DNA of 64,000 nucleotides from the NCBI GenBank assembly GCA_964471595.1, contig CAYYGN010000004.1:62001-126000 (forward strand). The letters run 5' to 3'. Under the pieces are notes generated by a model. That model was not told where the DNA came from and did not search any database. It saw only the letters and a list, made by a program, of their open reading frames with translations. A program made the position numbers and the translations under genes. The stretch comes from JAGNXB01 sp964471595. Lineage in GTDB: Bacteria; Bacteroidota; Bacteroidia; Chitinophagales; Saprospiraceae. How positions within the stretch are numbered: the stretch's first letter is position 1; each line of letters starts with the position of its first letter. Shown in pieces: positions 37,051-46,991 of the stretch.

Positions 37051-39603
37051 ATGGCATATCAGGAAACAACGGTCATTACACGCCACACGGATCCGGACCT
37101 GGCCCACACCGACCAAAAGTCCAGGATTCGCAACAGTGATTATGCGACGTTCCTTCTGCTCCTCGGCGGACTGACTGCATTAGTTCACCTCTACCATGTC
37201 GAAGAACACCTGGCGCTACCCAAAGTGATGCTCATCATCCTGGTCGCTGCAGCCGTCCAGGCCCTGTTGCCTCTTTTCTGGCGACTACCTCTCCTCATTT
37301 CCGCTACGATCACCGCGGCCTTCCTCGTGACAGGACCCATGGCCGGAGCCATATTGATCGCGACGGCCTTCGCCATCATCAGCATCACATTTTTGCCCTT
37401 GAATAGCGTTTCCAAAGCCGTCATCCTTGGCATCCTAACGGCCATATTGGTCGCCGCCCGGGCCGGATGGATTCCCTTTCCGCAAGCACGCATCGTACTG
37501 CCCTATATTGGCTCCTTTTTCATGTTTCGGATGCTGCTTTATGGGTATGAAATCCGAACCGGACAATCCGGAGGCAACAGCCTGCAGCGGATTCATTATT
37601 TTTTCATGTTACCCAACCTGGCATTCACCATCTTCCCGGTTATTGATCTCGCCACCTACTAAAAAAGCTACTATGCCCGCCCCGCGTACCAGATATATAC
37701 CAAAGGGATTCGGATGGTGGCCAATGGAATCCTCCACCTTTTGCTCTACCGCTGGATTTACTCCTATTTGTTGCCGGCCCCAACCGAAGTGCATGATCTG
37801 ACATCACTGACCCGGTTTATGGTCTTTTCGTATGCCCTCATCGTACGGCTGGCCGGTCTTTTTCACTTTTCAGCCGGGGTCATTTGTCTGTTCGGATTTG
37901 ATTTGCCTGCCGTCTTCCATCATTATTTCTTTGCCCGCAATTTTTCGGATATCTGGCGACGCATCAATATTTACTGGCGCGACTTCATGACCAAAGTATT
38001 TTATTACCCGATATTCTTCCGGATCAAATCCATGGGCACCCTGAAGGCCATGATTGTTGCCATTCTGGTTGTCTTTGGGATCAATTGGTTTCTTCATGCC
38101 TGGCAGTGGTTCTGGATCCGGGGCAGCTTTCCACTCACCCTTCAGGACATCCTTTTCTGGGCCTTTTTTGGCATTGCGGTAGCCCTGAACACCTGGTGGC
38201 AGGCGCGCCATCCGATACGCCGACCACCATCTGTATTCAACCAGGCCATTGCCTGGAAGACGAGCTTCCAGGTGATCGGGATGTTTTTGATCATGGCGAC
38301 ATTGTGGTCATGGTGGACCAGTGATTCACCGCAGGACTGGTGGATCCTTGTTGGACATGCCAGGCAGACTTCAGTTTCAGACATCGGCATATTGGCAGCC
38401 TTTGTCCTTGCTTTGGCTGCCCTGGGAACCCTTTATCAATGGTATGCCTTCCACTCACCCGGCCTGGCATTAACGAAAATCGGGCGCCACCCACTCCTTC
38501 CACCCATGGCAATGATGGGAATTTTGTTCCTGACAGCGCATCCCTCCTTCCGGGAATCCTTGAGCCGTATTTCCGGTATGGACATATCTCCTGTATACCG
38601 CACACAATTGAATGCCTATGATCGCGAACGGCAATTCAAAGGGTATTACGAAAATCTGCTGGGAAGCAGCAACCTGCAATCCCCCTTGGAAGACCTGGAA
38701 AGAAGAAAAACGGAAGATTCGCAACAACTCGGTTTTTCGGGGGCAGGCATTCGACGGGAGGACATCATGCTCAAGGAATTAAAACCCAACCAGCGGTTGT
38801 CCTTCAAAGGGGGGGAGTTCACCACCAACAGCATGGGCCTGCGCGACCGGGAATACACCCTGGAAAAACCTCCGCGCACGATTCGCATCGCATTGATGGG
38901 TGGCTCCATTGAAATGGGCGTTGGCGTGGATACCAAAAATACCTACGAGAATTTGGCAGAGAATTGGATCAACACTTCCGGTCTTTTTGGTGAAGATGTC
39001 AAGGTGGAGATACTGAATTACGGCATCTCCGGCAATCATTTGTTCCAAAATGTCGCCATGTTTGAACAAAAAGCCATTCCGGCCAAGCCGGATGTCTTGC
39101 TGTATGCCGCACATGCCAATGAGACACACCGGATTTTGTACAATATTTACAAGGCCTACGCCACAGGGAGGGATCTGAGATATCCTTATCTGAAGGATCT
39201 GATGAAGCAAAACGGTCTCAAAAGGGCCATGCGTGAAACGGAATTCATGGCCACACTCCAACCGATGGGCGATTCCATTGCCCGCCAGGGTTACAGGATT
39301 CTACATGAAATGGCCACAACGGCAGGCGCCTTGCCCGTCTGGATGTACGTGCCCACGCTGGAGGACAACGAAATACCCGGAGAAGCAGAAAGGTTGGAAG
39401 CAGAAGCCAGATCATTGGGCTATCACACCTTTCGCATGGACAAAGCCTTCAGAGGTCATGACCCAGGACAATTGATGCTGGCAGAATGGGATACCCATCC
39501 CAACAATTTGGGTCATGAACTTTTGGCCCGTGAATGGGTGCGAAAATGGAAGGAAAATCCCGAATGGCTGAAGGCCGTACGCCGCCATACAGGTATAGAG
39601 TAA
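37051..39603 (+). pseudogene. MBOAT-SGNH fusion, copy 4, interrupted by an in-frame TAA
   Basis: A frame of 851 codons, the same length as its three paralogues, broken only by TAA at codon 204 (37660-37662). The frame does not shift: the codons after the stop (KSYYARPAYQIYTKGI) align with the equivalent segment of copy 3 (LNSHTGDSGWVVYKKGI). Downstream motifs are intact: NFSDIWRRINIYWRDFMTKVFYYP, WFLHAWQWFW (His349), MGGSIEMGVG (Ser619) and DTHPNNLGH. The SGNH part is more diverged than in the others. The options are a recent nonsense mutation, a sequencing error, or read-through. Restart at the ATG at 37714 would remove the first helices. The end is one base from wzt on the other strand. Confidence 0.8.
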
Positions 39604-39604
39604 A

Positions 39605-40450
39605 TCACATCTCGAACTCCCGAATCCGTCGAAGGCGACTTTCCCGGGTGAATTCATCCAAGCCTTTCAGGCAATTTTCAATATAATATTCCAGACCTGC
39701 TGCTGCATCCGGCGAATCATAGATGACTTTTCCGTGATCGAGAATGATGACTCTGTTGGCCACATTCATCACCTTGCTGATCCTGTTGGTCACGTAAATG
39801 ACTGCCCTATGCCCCTCTTTGACATAATCCTGAAGATGTTCGTAACATTTTGCCTTGAATACGGCATCCCCGACAGCCAATGCTTCATCGATGATGAACA
39901 GGTCGGGCTGGGTGGCAATGGCTACGGCATAAGCCAGACGCGCCCGCATACCGGATGAATAGTGACCCACAGGGGTATGAAGGAATTCTTCCAGTTCCGA
40001 AAATCGGATAATGAAATCCTTTTTACGGTCTATTTCCTCGCGGCTCATTCCGAACATCGCGCCCTTGAGATAAATATTTTCCATCCCGGTAAACAGTGGG
40101 TTGAGTCCGGCATTCAGGGCAAATATCGACGTCACTCTTCCGCCGCCCCGGATTTCGATTTGCCCCCGGTCAACCGAGTATATTCCTGAAATCAGACGCA
40201 TCATGGTCGTTTTGCCCGAACCATTGGCGCCGATGAAAGCGACAATTTGGCCCGGGAAAATATCCAATTGGACATCCTGAAGCGCAAAAAATTCATATGG
40301 GCGCAAAGGACCCTGGCCTACAGGCAATCCCAATGCCTGTCGAAGCATGTCCACAATCCCGTAATACATGTTGAACCTGAGGTCGGCACAAAATTTCTTG
40401 GATACCCCTCTGATGGAAACCAATGGCGCCTGTTGTTCTTGGGTCATCAT
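39605..40450 (-). CDS. Polysaccharide ABC exporter ATPase (Wzt/KpsT-like)
   Basis: A 281-residue ATPase that would power export of the finished polysaccharide through the inner membrane with the adjacent permease. Walker A is GANGSGKTT (residues 74-82), the signature is YSSGM (164-168) and Walker B is DLFIIDEA (183-190), followed by the D-loop region LAVGD. Where family members have the switch histidine (VSHS or VSHD), this protein reads YVTNRIS, so the H-loop His is replaced. It lacks the long C-terminal sugar-binding domain of O9a-type Wzt, resembling KpsT. It directly follows the permease gene. Confidence 0.9.
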   Translation of the reverse strand: MMTQEQQAPLVSIRGVSKKFCADLRFNMYYGIVDMLRQALGLPVGQGPLRPYEFFALQDVQLDIFPGQIVAFIGANGSGKTTMMRLISGIYSVDRGQIEIRGGGRVTSIFALNAGLNPLFTGMENIYLKGAMFGMSREEIDRKKDFIIRFSELEEFLHTPVGHYSSGMRARLAYAVAIATQPDLFIIDEALAVGDAVFKAKCYEHLQDYVKEGHRAVIYVTNRISKVMNVANRVIILDHGKVIYDSPDAAAGLEYYIENCLKGLDEFTRESRLRRIREFEM

Positions 40451-41347
40451 TCAGACGATGGTCAGGCGCTCCAGCACCCGTTTGGCGGTGACATGAAAAA
40501 AGGCGGCCGCCAACAGGAAGATTGCCAGCGCAACCACTACCGTAACCGCCCATTTGTCCGGTTCATAAAATTGACCCGTAGTCAACAGGTCGCGGCTAAA
40601 CCCAATCAGGTAGGTCAGCGGGTTCCAGGCAATCACCGGTGAAAGCCAGGATGGCGTCGCCCCGGCCGTATATACCACCGGTGTCACATACATGACCAAT
40701 TTCATCCCTTCATCCACAATGGTGGCAAAATCCACAGCCACTACTCGAAATATAGCAATGACCATTCCCATCCCCAGCCCCAGGGCCAGGAGAGGAAGCA
40801 GGGAGGGAAGAAACATGAGTGCGGAAGCGTGAAATTGAATGCCGAAAGCCACAAGGACAATAATGTTGATGGCCAGAGGAACCAGAAAATGAATCATCTG
40901 CTCCACCACTTTGGCGAGGACCAGGATTTCGGCAGGGAAATCTTTCATGACGAGCAGGCGACCATTTTGCACCATTACCTGCGATACGGATTTGTATATT
41001 TCAAGAAAAAAACCCCATACCGAAGTGCTGAGCAATACATACACGGGATAGGGCACTTGGCCGGTATCGCCGGCCTGGACAATGCCGGCACGTTGCAGCA
41101 GAATCCATACCAGCACGGCCAAAATGGGAATGATGAACATCCATGCCATACCGATAAAAGACTTCTTGTAGTTCCCCAGCATGGAGGTTCGGACCAATTG
41201 CCAAACGAGGAACTGGTAGTTCCGCAATTCCCTGAAAAGAACCTGAATGGATGCAAAAAACCTCAGCATGCCGGCAGATTTAAGGCCTAATGCCCACCTT
41301 AAAATACGAGGGATGAGCCTGAAAGTTGCTTCATGCCACCTCCACAC
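40451..41347 (-). CDS. Polysaccharide ABC exporter permease (Wzm/KpsM-like)
   Basis: A 298-residue ABC-2 type permease with a cytoplasmic N-terminus (LFRELRNYQFLVWQLVRTSMLGNYKKS) followed by six hydrophobic segments, as in Wzm/KpsM proteins. The segments KSFIGMAWMFIIPILAVLVWILL and WNPLTYLIGFSRDLL are typical. The frame opens with a GTG at 41347, and an ATG 26 codons later (MLRFFASIQVLF) is an alternative that gives a more usual length. A CACATTTG box ends four bases before the GTG. Placed at the end of the locus, it pairs with the ATPase to export the glycan. Confidence 0.88.
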   Translation of the reverse strand: MWRWHEATFRLIPRILRWALGLKSAGMLRFFASIQVLFRELRNYQFLVWQLVRTSMLGNYKKSFIGMAWMFIIPILAVLVWILLQRAGIVQAGDTGQVPYPVYVLLSTSVWGFFLEIYKSVSQVMVQNGRLLVMKDFPAEILVLAKVVEQMIHFLVPLAINIIVLVAFGIQFHASALMFLPSLLPLLALGLGMGMVIAIFRVVAVDFATIVDEGMKLVMYVTPVVYTAGATPSWLSPVIAWNPLTYLIGFSRDLLTTGQFYEPDKWAVTVVVALAIFLLAAAFFHVTAKRVLERLTIV

Positions 41348-41649
41348 TCAGCAAATGTGGTGGGTTTCCCTCTACATATCCGAATGAAGCCCTATGTAAT
41401 ACCGGCCTTCCGTATCTGACCAACAATACCCTCTTCCATCACCTGGCCGTAACGGGATTCATTCCTGCCCAATGTTGCCTCCGCCGGCAGGTCGTACAGG
41501 ACGGCACAACAAATCCTACCCGCATCTCCCGGCAAGCGGGCATACCTGCATAGATATTGGCACTACCCTGTCATCAATGACACCAAGCGAATACAACAAA
41601 AGCGGCGACCCGGAAACCGGATCGCCGCTTTACATTCATCCAAATATTT
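41348..41649. other. Intergenic region upstream of the exporter genes
   Basis: About 300 bases between the exporter permease start and the end of the adhesin gene, both on the minus strand. It holds the adhesin terminator (41599-41631) and, at its left edge, the CACATTTG box before the permease start. No convincing gene was seen in it. Confidence 0.5.
41599..41631 (-). terminator. Intrinsic terminator of the adhesin gene
   Basis: The arms AAAGCGGCGA and TCGCCGCTTT form a 10-bp stem, with an inner CCGG-AAA-CCGG hairpin. On the minus strand it is followed by TTTTGTTGT. It lies 19 bases past the adhesin stop. Confidence 0.8.
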
Positions 41650-44600
41650 TTAATTGATCAGGCTGACATCTCCTTTCACCGTGACAACTCTGCCGTCAAT
41701 CAATCTGACTCTGGCATAGTAAACCATCACGTTGGGATTGAGCGGTTGTCCCTGATGCAGACCATTCCATCCGAAATTCTCGTCATTGGGTTGGAAATGC
41801 TCAGCATAAAAGACTCTCTCGCCCCATCGGGTAAACACTTCAAAGAGCTCTACTTCCTCGATCCCCAGGTCCCCGGTGAAAATCATCAGTTTGTCATTGT
41901 TGCCATCCAGGTTGTAAGGCGAGAAGGCACTTGGCACATAAATGTTCGGGTCCTTCACCACGATCTTGAATTGATTGCGGGCTTCACATCCGAACGTATC
42001 CACCACCGTGATGAAATACGGCGTGGTGATGAAGGGATCCGCGGTTACGACCAAAGAATCCGTACGGTCAAGTCCGTAAGCCGGATACCATTCGATGGAA
42101 CGGAGTTTGCCCGGGTCAAAATTCAATTGAGCTTCCAGACGGACACGCTCACCGAGTTTGATCGTGATTTCGGGTTCGATGTGTACCAACAACTGGTTGA
42201 CTTCAGGTATTTCGTAGGCATCCTTGATCTCACATCCCTTGGCATCGCGCACCACAATTTGATAAAGTCCGGAAGTAAGATTCCTGAACCGCGGGTTGTA
42301 TTGGAAGGTCTGTCCGCCGTTGATGGAATACTGGTAGGGATACAATCCTCCCTGGACATTGAAGATCTCCATCGTTCCGGGATCTTCATAACAAATGGGA
42401 TCCGAAAGCTGGACTTCCGCACTGCTCAGGTAATCCGCCTCAATGGTCACCTGGTCGATGGCAGTACATCCATTGCGGGTATCCGTCACCACGAGGAAGT
42501 ACGTACCGGCTTCCTGGGTATAGGGGGTCTGATCGTTCAGGAAGTAGGCAGGGCCGCCCAGATTCTGATACCAGTCATACGTATAGCTCGTACCCGTTGA
42601 GGACTTGCTGCCATCCAACAGGACAGAGTCACCCAGGCAATAGATCTCCTCGGGATTGCCGGCGTCTGCTTTGGGGACCACCTTGTCTTCTACCACGATG
42701 ACACTGCCGAATCCCTGACAACCATTCGTGGAATTCAGGGAACTCAGGGAATACTGGCCCGGGGCGTTGACCACTGGTGTCACGGTGTTCTGACCGCTGA
42801 CAATATTGCCTCCGGTGGTGGACCACGTGAAAGTGACCGAAGAGTTGAAATCGGAATTGGAAGCATCCAGGGTGATCTGGCCCACCGTGCAGGTCAATTT
42901 GCCGGGGTCGGCAATCTGAACGGTAGGTATCTTGAAGTCACCCGTGACGATGGTGAAACTTTCTGCTGTGCAGCCATTCAGATCATCCGTTACGATAAGG
43001 GTATATACACCTTGCTTGTTGACCGTCGGATTGAGGGAGTTGGCACCGGAAAGGATATTGCCGTCCGGCGTCGTCCATTGGTAGGAAGTAAATGGCTGGT
43101 TGGTGGAATTCGTACCGTCCAGAACGGTTTGCGGATTAGAGCAATTGATGTCCGCAGGCGGGCCGGCAAAGGCTACCGGGGGTACCGTATCAATGGCCAC
43201 CTGAACGGATTCAAAAGTTTGACACCCGTTCTCGGTATTGACAACCGTAAGCAGGTAGAAAGCCGCACCATTGGCCGTTGTGTTGATCTGCGTAGGATCC
43301 CCGGTGATGTTGCCGTTGAGGGTCGTCCACAAATAGGTGTATTCCGGTCCCGTGGAAGAACCGTAACCCAGGAGTTCCACTTCTTTGGTATCGCAGGTGA
43401 TCAGGCCTGAAACACCGGCCGAGGCTACAGGTGCCACTTTATCCTCCAACACCGTGATGGAAGCCTGCTCCGAACACCCTGTTTGGGTATTGGTGACCAT
43501 GAGATTATAGGTACCCGGTTGGTTGACCGTGGCTGTGGGAGTGGAACTGCCACTGGTAATGTTTCCGCCCGAGGTTGTCCAGGCATAGGTATAAGGTGCA
43601 CCACCGGGTGTTCCGCTACTGACCAATTGCACAGTGGTGTTGTCACAGGTCAGTACCAGTGGCACCGCAATATTCACCGGTGGTTTTTGCGTGTTTTCGG
43701 CAATGGTCACCTCTTGTACGGTCACGCAATTGTTGGCCTGATTGACCAGGGTGAGGACGTACAGACCCGGGGCGTTGACCGTGGGATTCAAGGTATTGCC
43801 GCCGGAAACAATGTTGCCGTTTTGGGTGGACCAGGTGGGCATAATCCCGGGACCGCTGGTAGAACCTGAAGCGTCAATCACCACCTGGCTGATTGCACAG
43901 GTAATGGTATCCGGATTAGCTATGGCTGCCGTCGGTGCGTTCAGATCGGGGTGGACCTGGACGGTGGATGTGGAAACACATCCATTGACCTGGTCAATCA
44001 CCTGCAACTGATAAATGCCCGGCAAGCCAATGATCGGGTATAACGTTGTTTCCCCGTTGAGAATCTGCCCGGAGGTTGTTGTCCACAAGTAGGAATACTG
44101 AGCCCCCTGGGAAGATCCAGATCCGTCAAGCTGGAGGGAAGTCACACTACAGGTGAGGGTGTCGGCTGGTCCTGCCAAAGCCACCGGTGCCAACGTATCA
44201 AACGGTATGTCTACAGTAGTCACCGTCACACATCCGGCATTGTCGGTCACGGTCACCTGGTGAGGCCCCCCTGCCAATCCGGAAGGATTCTGCTGGTTGC
44301 CGCCATTCCCTGACCAGGCAAACTGATAGGGCGGCGTACCGGCCGACACATCCAATTGGGCCGATCCGCCATTGGGATTACCGCATGTAGCCGGTGTACC
44401 CGGCGCGGCGACCGCCACCGGGGCATCCGAGGCGATGATGTTGAAAGAAGCGTAGGATTCACATCCCCGGCTGTCGGTCACGGTCACATCGTTGAGACCT
44501 GCCGGCAGATTACTGGGATTTTGCTGGGTGCTGCCATTGCTCCACAGGTAAGTGTACGGGGCCAATCCTCCGTTGATGAACAAACTTACCGAACCGGTGG

Positions 44601-46872
44601 CACTGAAGCATTCCGTGTCACCCGTTACTACGCCCTGGATTTGGATATCCGAAGGGGAAGAAATGACCACACTATCTCGCCGGGTACAGCCAATGGCATC
44701 CGTGATGGTTACATAATAGGTGCCTATACCGATCGGGTCGAGAAGGTCCGTCCATTCCCAACCGCCGGACCAGTAAAACTCGTAAGGCGCATAAAGTCCC
44801 GTGGCGATGGCCTGGATGGCTCCGTCATCCTGTCCCTGACAAGATACAGGTGTGATCAGATAAAAGACCTCCACTTTGTCCTCTTCGATATAGTCGTCAC
44901 CTTCGACTGTGCCTGTGCACTCGGGATTGAAGACGTCCACAAGCCCGATGTATCCGGGTCGTTTGACCTTGAAGGTGAAGGGATTCTGGGTGATATTGTT
45001 GAACGTGAAATACTCCCCGTCCAGCACATAGGTGAAACTCCAGGGTCCGGAGTTGGCCGGTTCGAAAGTAACGGTGACATCCACCGTAGAATTGGTATCA
45101 CCAGCACAGAGGATCCCTTCGGCATCAATGGTGGCTTTAGGCCTCGGGAGTACCGTAATATTGGAAACTGCTTCCACCTCCTGGCCGCACTCATCCGTCA
45201 CAGTAACCGTATAAGCGCCGGATTGTGTGGGATAAATGGCAATGTTGGGATCCGTGGCTCCTGTATTCCAGAGGTAGTCGAAGGCGGGAACCCCACCTGA
45301 CACCAACACGGACAGATCCACGCCTTCCTCTTCACAAACGGTGAAGTCTTCCAATTCGGCGGTTATGGGCGGAGTGTCCGCGATCTGGATCACCACGAAC
45401 GGATTTTCACAGGAACACGGCAGCTCTAGCGCCAGATTGATGAGTTCGACACCTTCATTGATCAGGTCGAAATACACATCCATCTGGTACTGGATACACT
45501 GCTCGCCGGCCGGAATGAAGAAACTGGTGGGCAGGGGCGCGTAATCCACTCCGGGAGTGGCCGTACTGGATGGATGCACGGTAAAGTTGAGCGTCACATC
45601 GTCATCAATATCATTGGGGCTGGATTTACAGATCGTGATGATACCGTCATTGCAGGCTTCATACACGAGGTTGGTGCCCGTTGTCGGAGCCTCAAAGGCC
45701 ATCTCCGCTTTACCGCCGGCATTGAAACTGTTGGCTTCGAGAAATACGGCGGAATCGAAAATGGCATCTCCGGCATCAGCAACAACCAGCTTGATGTGAT
45801 AAGTCCCGCAGATCTGTGTATTTGCCACCGCCTGGAAAACAGTGGTCCATCCGTCATACTGCAACTCGGCACCGCCTGTGTTGTCCACATAATATTGGGA
45901 ATAATTGAGTGATCCCTTACCCGAACAGTTGGCCGCATTTCCGAAGGCACCGGGCACACCCGGGTTTACCGTATTGATACCTACAGGTACTACTGTACCC
46001 GGAATCCATGCAATGTTCTCCGATTGATTGCTGAAACCACCTACGATGCCGGGACCGTTAACAAAGAATCCGAATACGTCATTGAAAATGGCGCAGACGT
46101 ATTCCGGATATTCCTCGGAGGCGAAGACGTAGTTGAAGGTAACCTGATTGATGGTGGGCCGGAAGTCAAACTCGATACCCGTGGCATCAAAAGTGGTCTG
46201 GCCGGAGATCAGGTTGAGATCCGGATCGCCGCTCTCGCCCAAACTGTTGCCGGCCCCGCCCTGGTTGTTGGGGCCTATTGAATTGGTCACGTTTCCCGAT
46301 GCCATGATGACCCCGTGGTCGATACCCAAAGGCCCTCCGTCACTAAACTCGCCGAGACCGGCCGAGTTGCCGATCACGGACACTCCGCTGACATCAAAAC
46401 AGCCGCCACCAATGAATACCTCGCGAATCAGGTAATCGGCATCGCCGTTGGGGGAAACGGAATACCGCAATCCGCCCTCGTCCTTTTTCTTGCAGGACAG
46501 ACAGAATCCGGACATCCAGACATTCATGGATTTCAACGGCTGGAGGCAGTCAACCGAGAGCTCCAGCCGGACACACTCCTCCTGAGCTTTGAAAGACATC
46601 GGATTGCCAACCCCCATTTGGGAGGTGTTGCCGTTGATGATGAGGATATCCCCCAAACACATATCGGCCGCCATCCCGCGAAACATGAAGCCATACGACT
46701 CCCCGGGTGTCAGTCCGCACCATTCGATGGTATGGACACCCTCAGTCAGGGTGATTTCGGCGCGCAAAGCGGTCTCAACCATCTGGACCTGCGTCTCCTG
46801 CGCTTTCAGGGTCAGGGAAAGCGATAGAAAACCGAGCATCCAGGCAACAGAGAGAGTAATATTCATTCTCAT
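41650..46872 (-). CDS. Giant SprB/PKD-repeat surface protein with type IX (type B) sorting domain
   Basis: A 1740-residue cell-surface protein. A signal peptide ends near TLKAQ (residue 25). Residues at about 145-330 form a choice-of-anchor L domain (VFASEEYPEYV, GFFVNGPG). SprB-type repeats follow (GGLAPYTYLWSNGST, SAGTPPYQFAWSGNG). Seven PKD-like modules of about 80 residues occupy about residues 900-1490, each opening with a Cys motif such as DTLTC, DTITC, LVLTC, GLITC, ADINC, GKLTC or EEIYC. A further SprB-type repeat precedes the C-terminal CHU_C/gliding-type sorting domain (YVPSAFSPYNLDGNND, VFTRWGERVF). Export by the type IX system and a role in adhesion or gliding are expected from the family. 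Confidence 0.93.
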   Translation of the reverse strand: MRMNITLSVAWMLGFLSLSLTLKAQETQVQMVETALRAEITLTEGVHTIEWCGLTPGESYGFMFRGMAADMCLGDILIINGNTSQMGVGNPMSFKAQEECVRLELSVDCLQPLKSMNVWMSGFCLSCKKKDEGGLRYSVSPNGDADYLIREVFIGGGCFDVSGVSVIGNSAGLGEFSDGGPLGIDHGVIMASGNVTNSIGPNNQGGAGNSLGESGDPDLNLISGQTTFDATGIEFDFRPTINQVTFNYVFASEEYPEYVCAIFNDVFGFFVNGPGIVGGFSNQSENIAWIPGTVVPVGINTVNPGVPGAFGNAANCSGKGSLNYSQYYVDNTGGAELQYDGWTTVFQAVANTQICGTYHIKLVVADAGDAIFDSAVFLEANSFNAGGKAEMAFEAPTTGTNLVYEACNDGIITICKSSPNDIDDDVTLNFTVHPSSTATPGVDYAPLPTSFFIPAGEQCIQYQMDVYFDLINEGVELINLALELPCSCENPFVVIQIADTPPITAELEDFTVCEEEGVDLSVLVSGGVPAFDYLWNTGATDPNIAIYPTQSGAYTVTVTDECGQEVEAVSNITVLPRPKATIDAEGILCAGDTNSTVDVTVTFEPANSGPWSFTYVLDGEYFTFNNITQNPFTFKVKRPGYIGLVDVFNPECTGTVEGDDYIEEDKVEVFYLITPVSCQGQDDGAIQAIATGLYAPYEFYWSGGWEWTDLLDPIGIGTYYVTITDAIGCTRRDSVVISSPSDIQIQGVVTGDTECFSATGSVSLFINGGLAPYTYLWSNGSTQQNPSNLPAGLNDVTVTDSRGCESYASFNIIASDAPVAVAAPGTPATCGNPNGGSAQLDVSAGTPPYQFAWSGNGGNQQNPSGLAGGPHQVTVTDNAGCVTVTTVDIPFDTLAPVALAGPADTLTCSVTSLQLDGSGSSQGAQYSYLWTTTSGQILNGETTLYPIIGLPGIYQLQVIDQVNGCVSTSTVQVHPDLNAPTAAIANPDTITCAISQVVIDASGSTSGPGIMPTWSTQNGNIVSGGNTLNPTVNAPGLYVLTLVNQANNCVTVQEVTIAENTQKPPVNIAVPLVLTCDNTTVQLVSSGTPGGAPYTYAWTTSGGNITSGSSTPTATVNQPGTYNLMVTNTQTGCSEQASITVLEDKVAPVASAGVSGLITCDTKEVELLGYGSSTGPEYTYLWTTLNGNITGDPTQINTTANGAAFYLLTVVNTENGCQTFESVQVAIDTVPPVAFAGPPADINCSNPQTVLDGTNSTNQPFTSYQWTTPDGNILSGANSLNPTVNKQGVYTLIVTDDLNGCTAESFTIVTGDFKIPTVQIADPGKLTCTVGQITLDASNSDFNSSVTFTWSTTGGNIVSGQNTVTPVVNAPGQYSLSSLNSTNGCQGFGSVIVVEDKVVPKADAGNPEEIYCLGDSVLLDGSKSSTGTSYTYDWYQNLGGPAYFLNDQTPYTQEAGTYFLVVTDTRNGCTAIDQVTIEADYLSSAEVQLSDPICYEDPGTMEIFNVQGGLYPYQYSINGGQTFQYNPRFRNLTSGLYQIVVRDAKGCEIKDAYEIPEVNQLLVHIEPEITIKLGERVRLEAQLNFDPGKLRSIEWYPAYGLDRTDSLVVTADPFITTPYFITVVDTFGCEARNQFKIVVKDPNIYVPSAFSPYNLDGNNDKLMIFTGDLGIEEVELFEVFTRWGERVFYAEHFQPNDENFGWNGLHQGQPLNPNVMVYYARVRLIDGRVVTVKGDVSLIN

Positions 46873-46991
46873 AACCGTAAAGGTTGGTGAAAGAGGCGTT
46901 AAGTTATGAAAAAAAATTGGAATGCACGCAATATACCTTCCAACTTATAAGTAAAGAGTATCATTTCATGGGAATCGATGCCTGAAATCAC

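Noticed and set aside
37051..39603. Fourth MBOAT-SGNH gene considered as two separate genes or a frameshift
   Set aside because: Both parts are in the same frame, and the residues between them align with the paralogues, so it is one gene with one stop codon.
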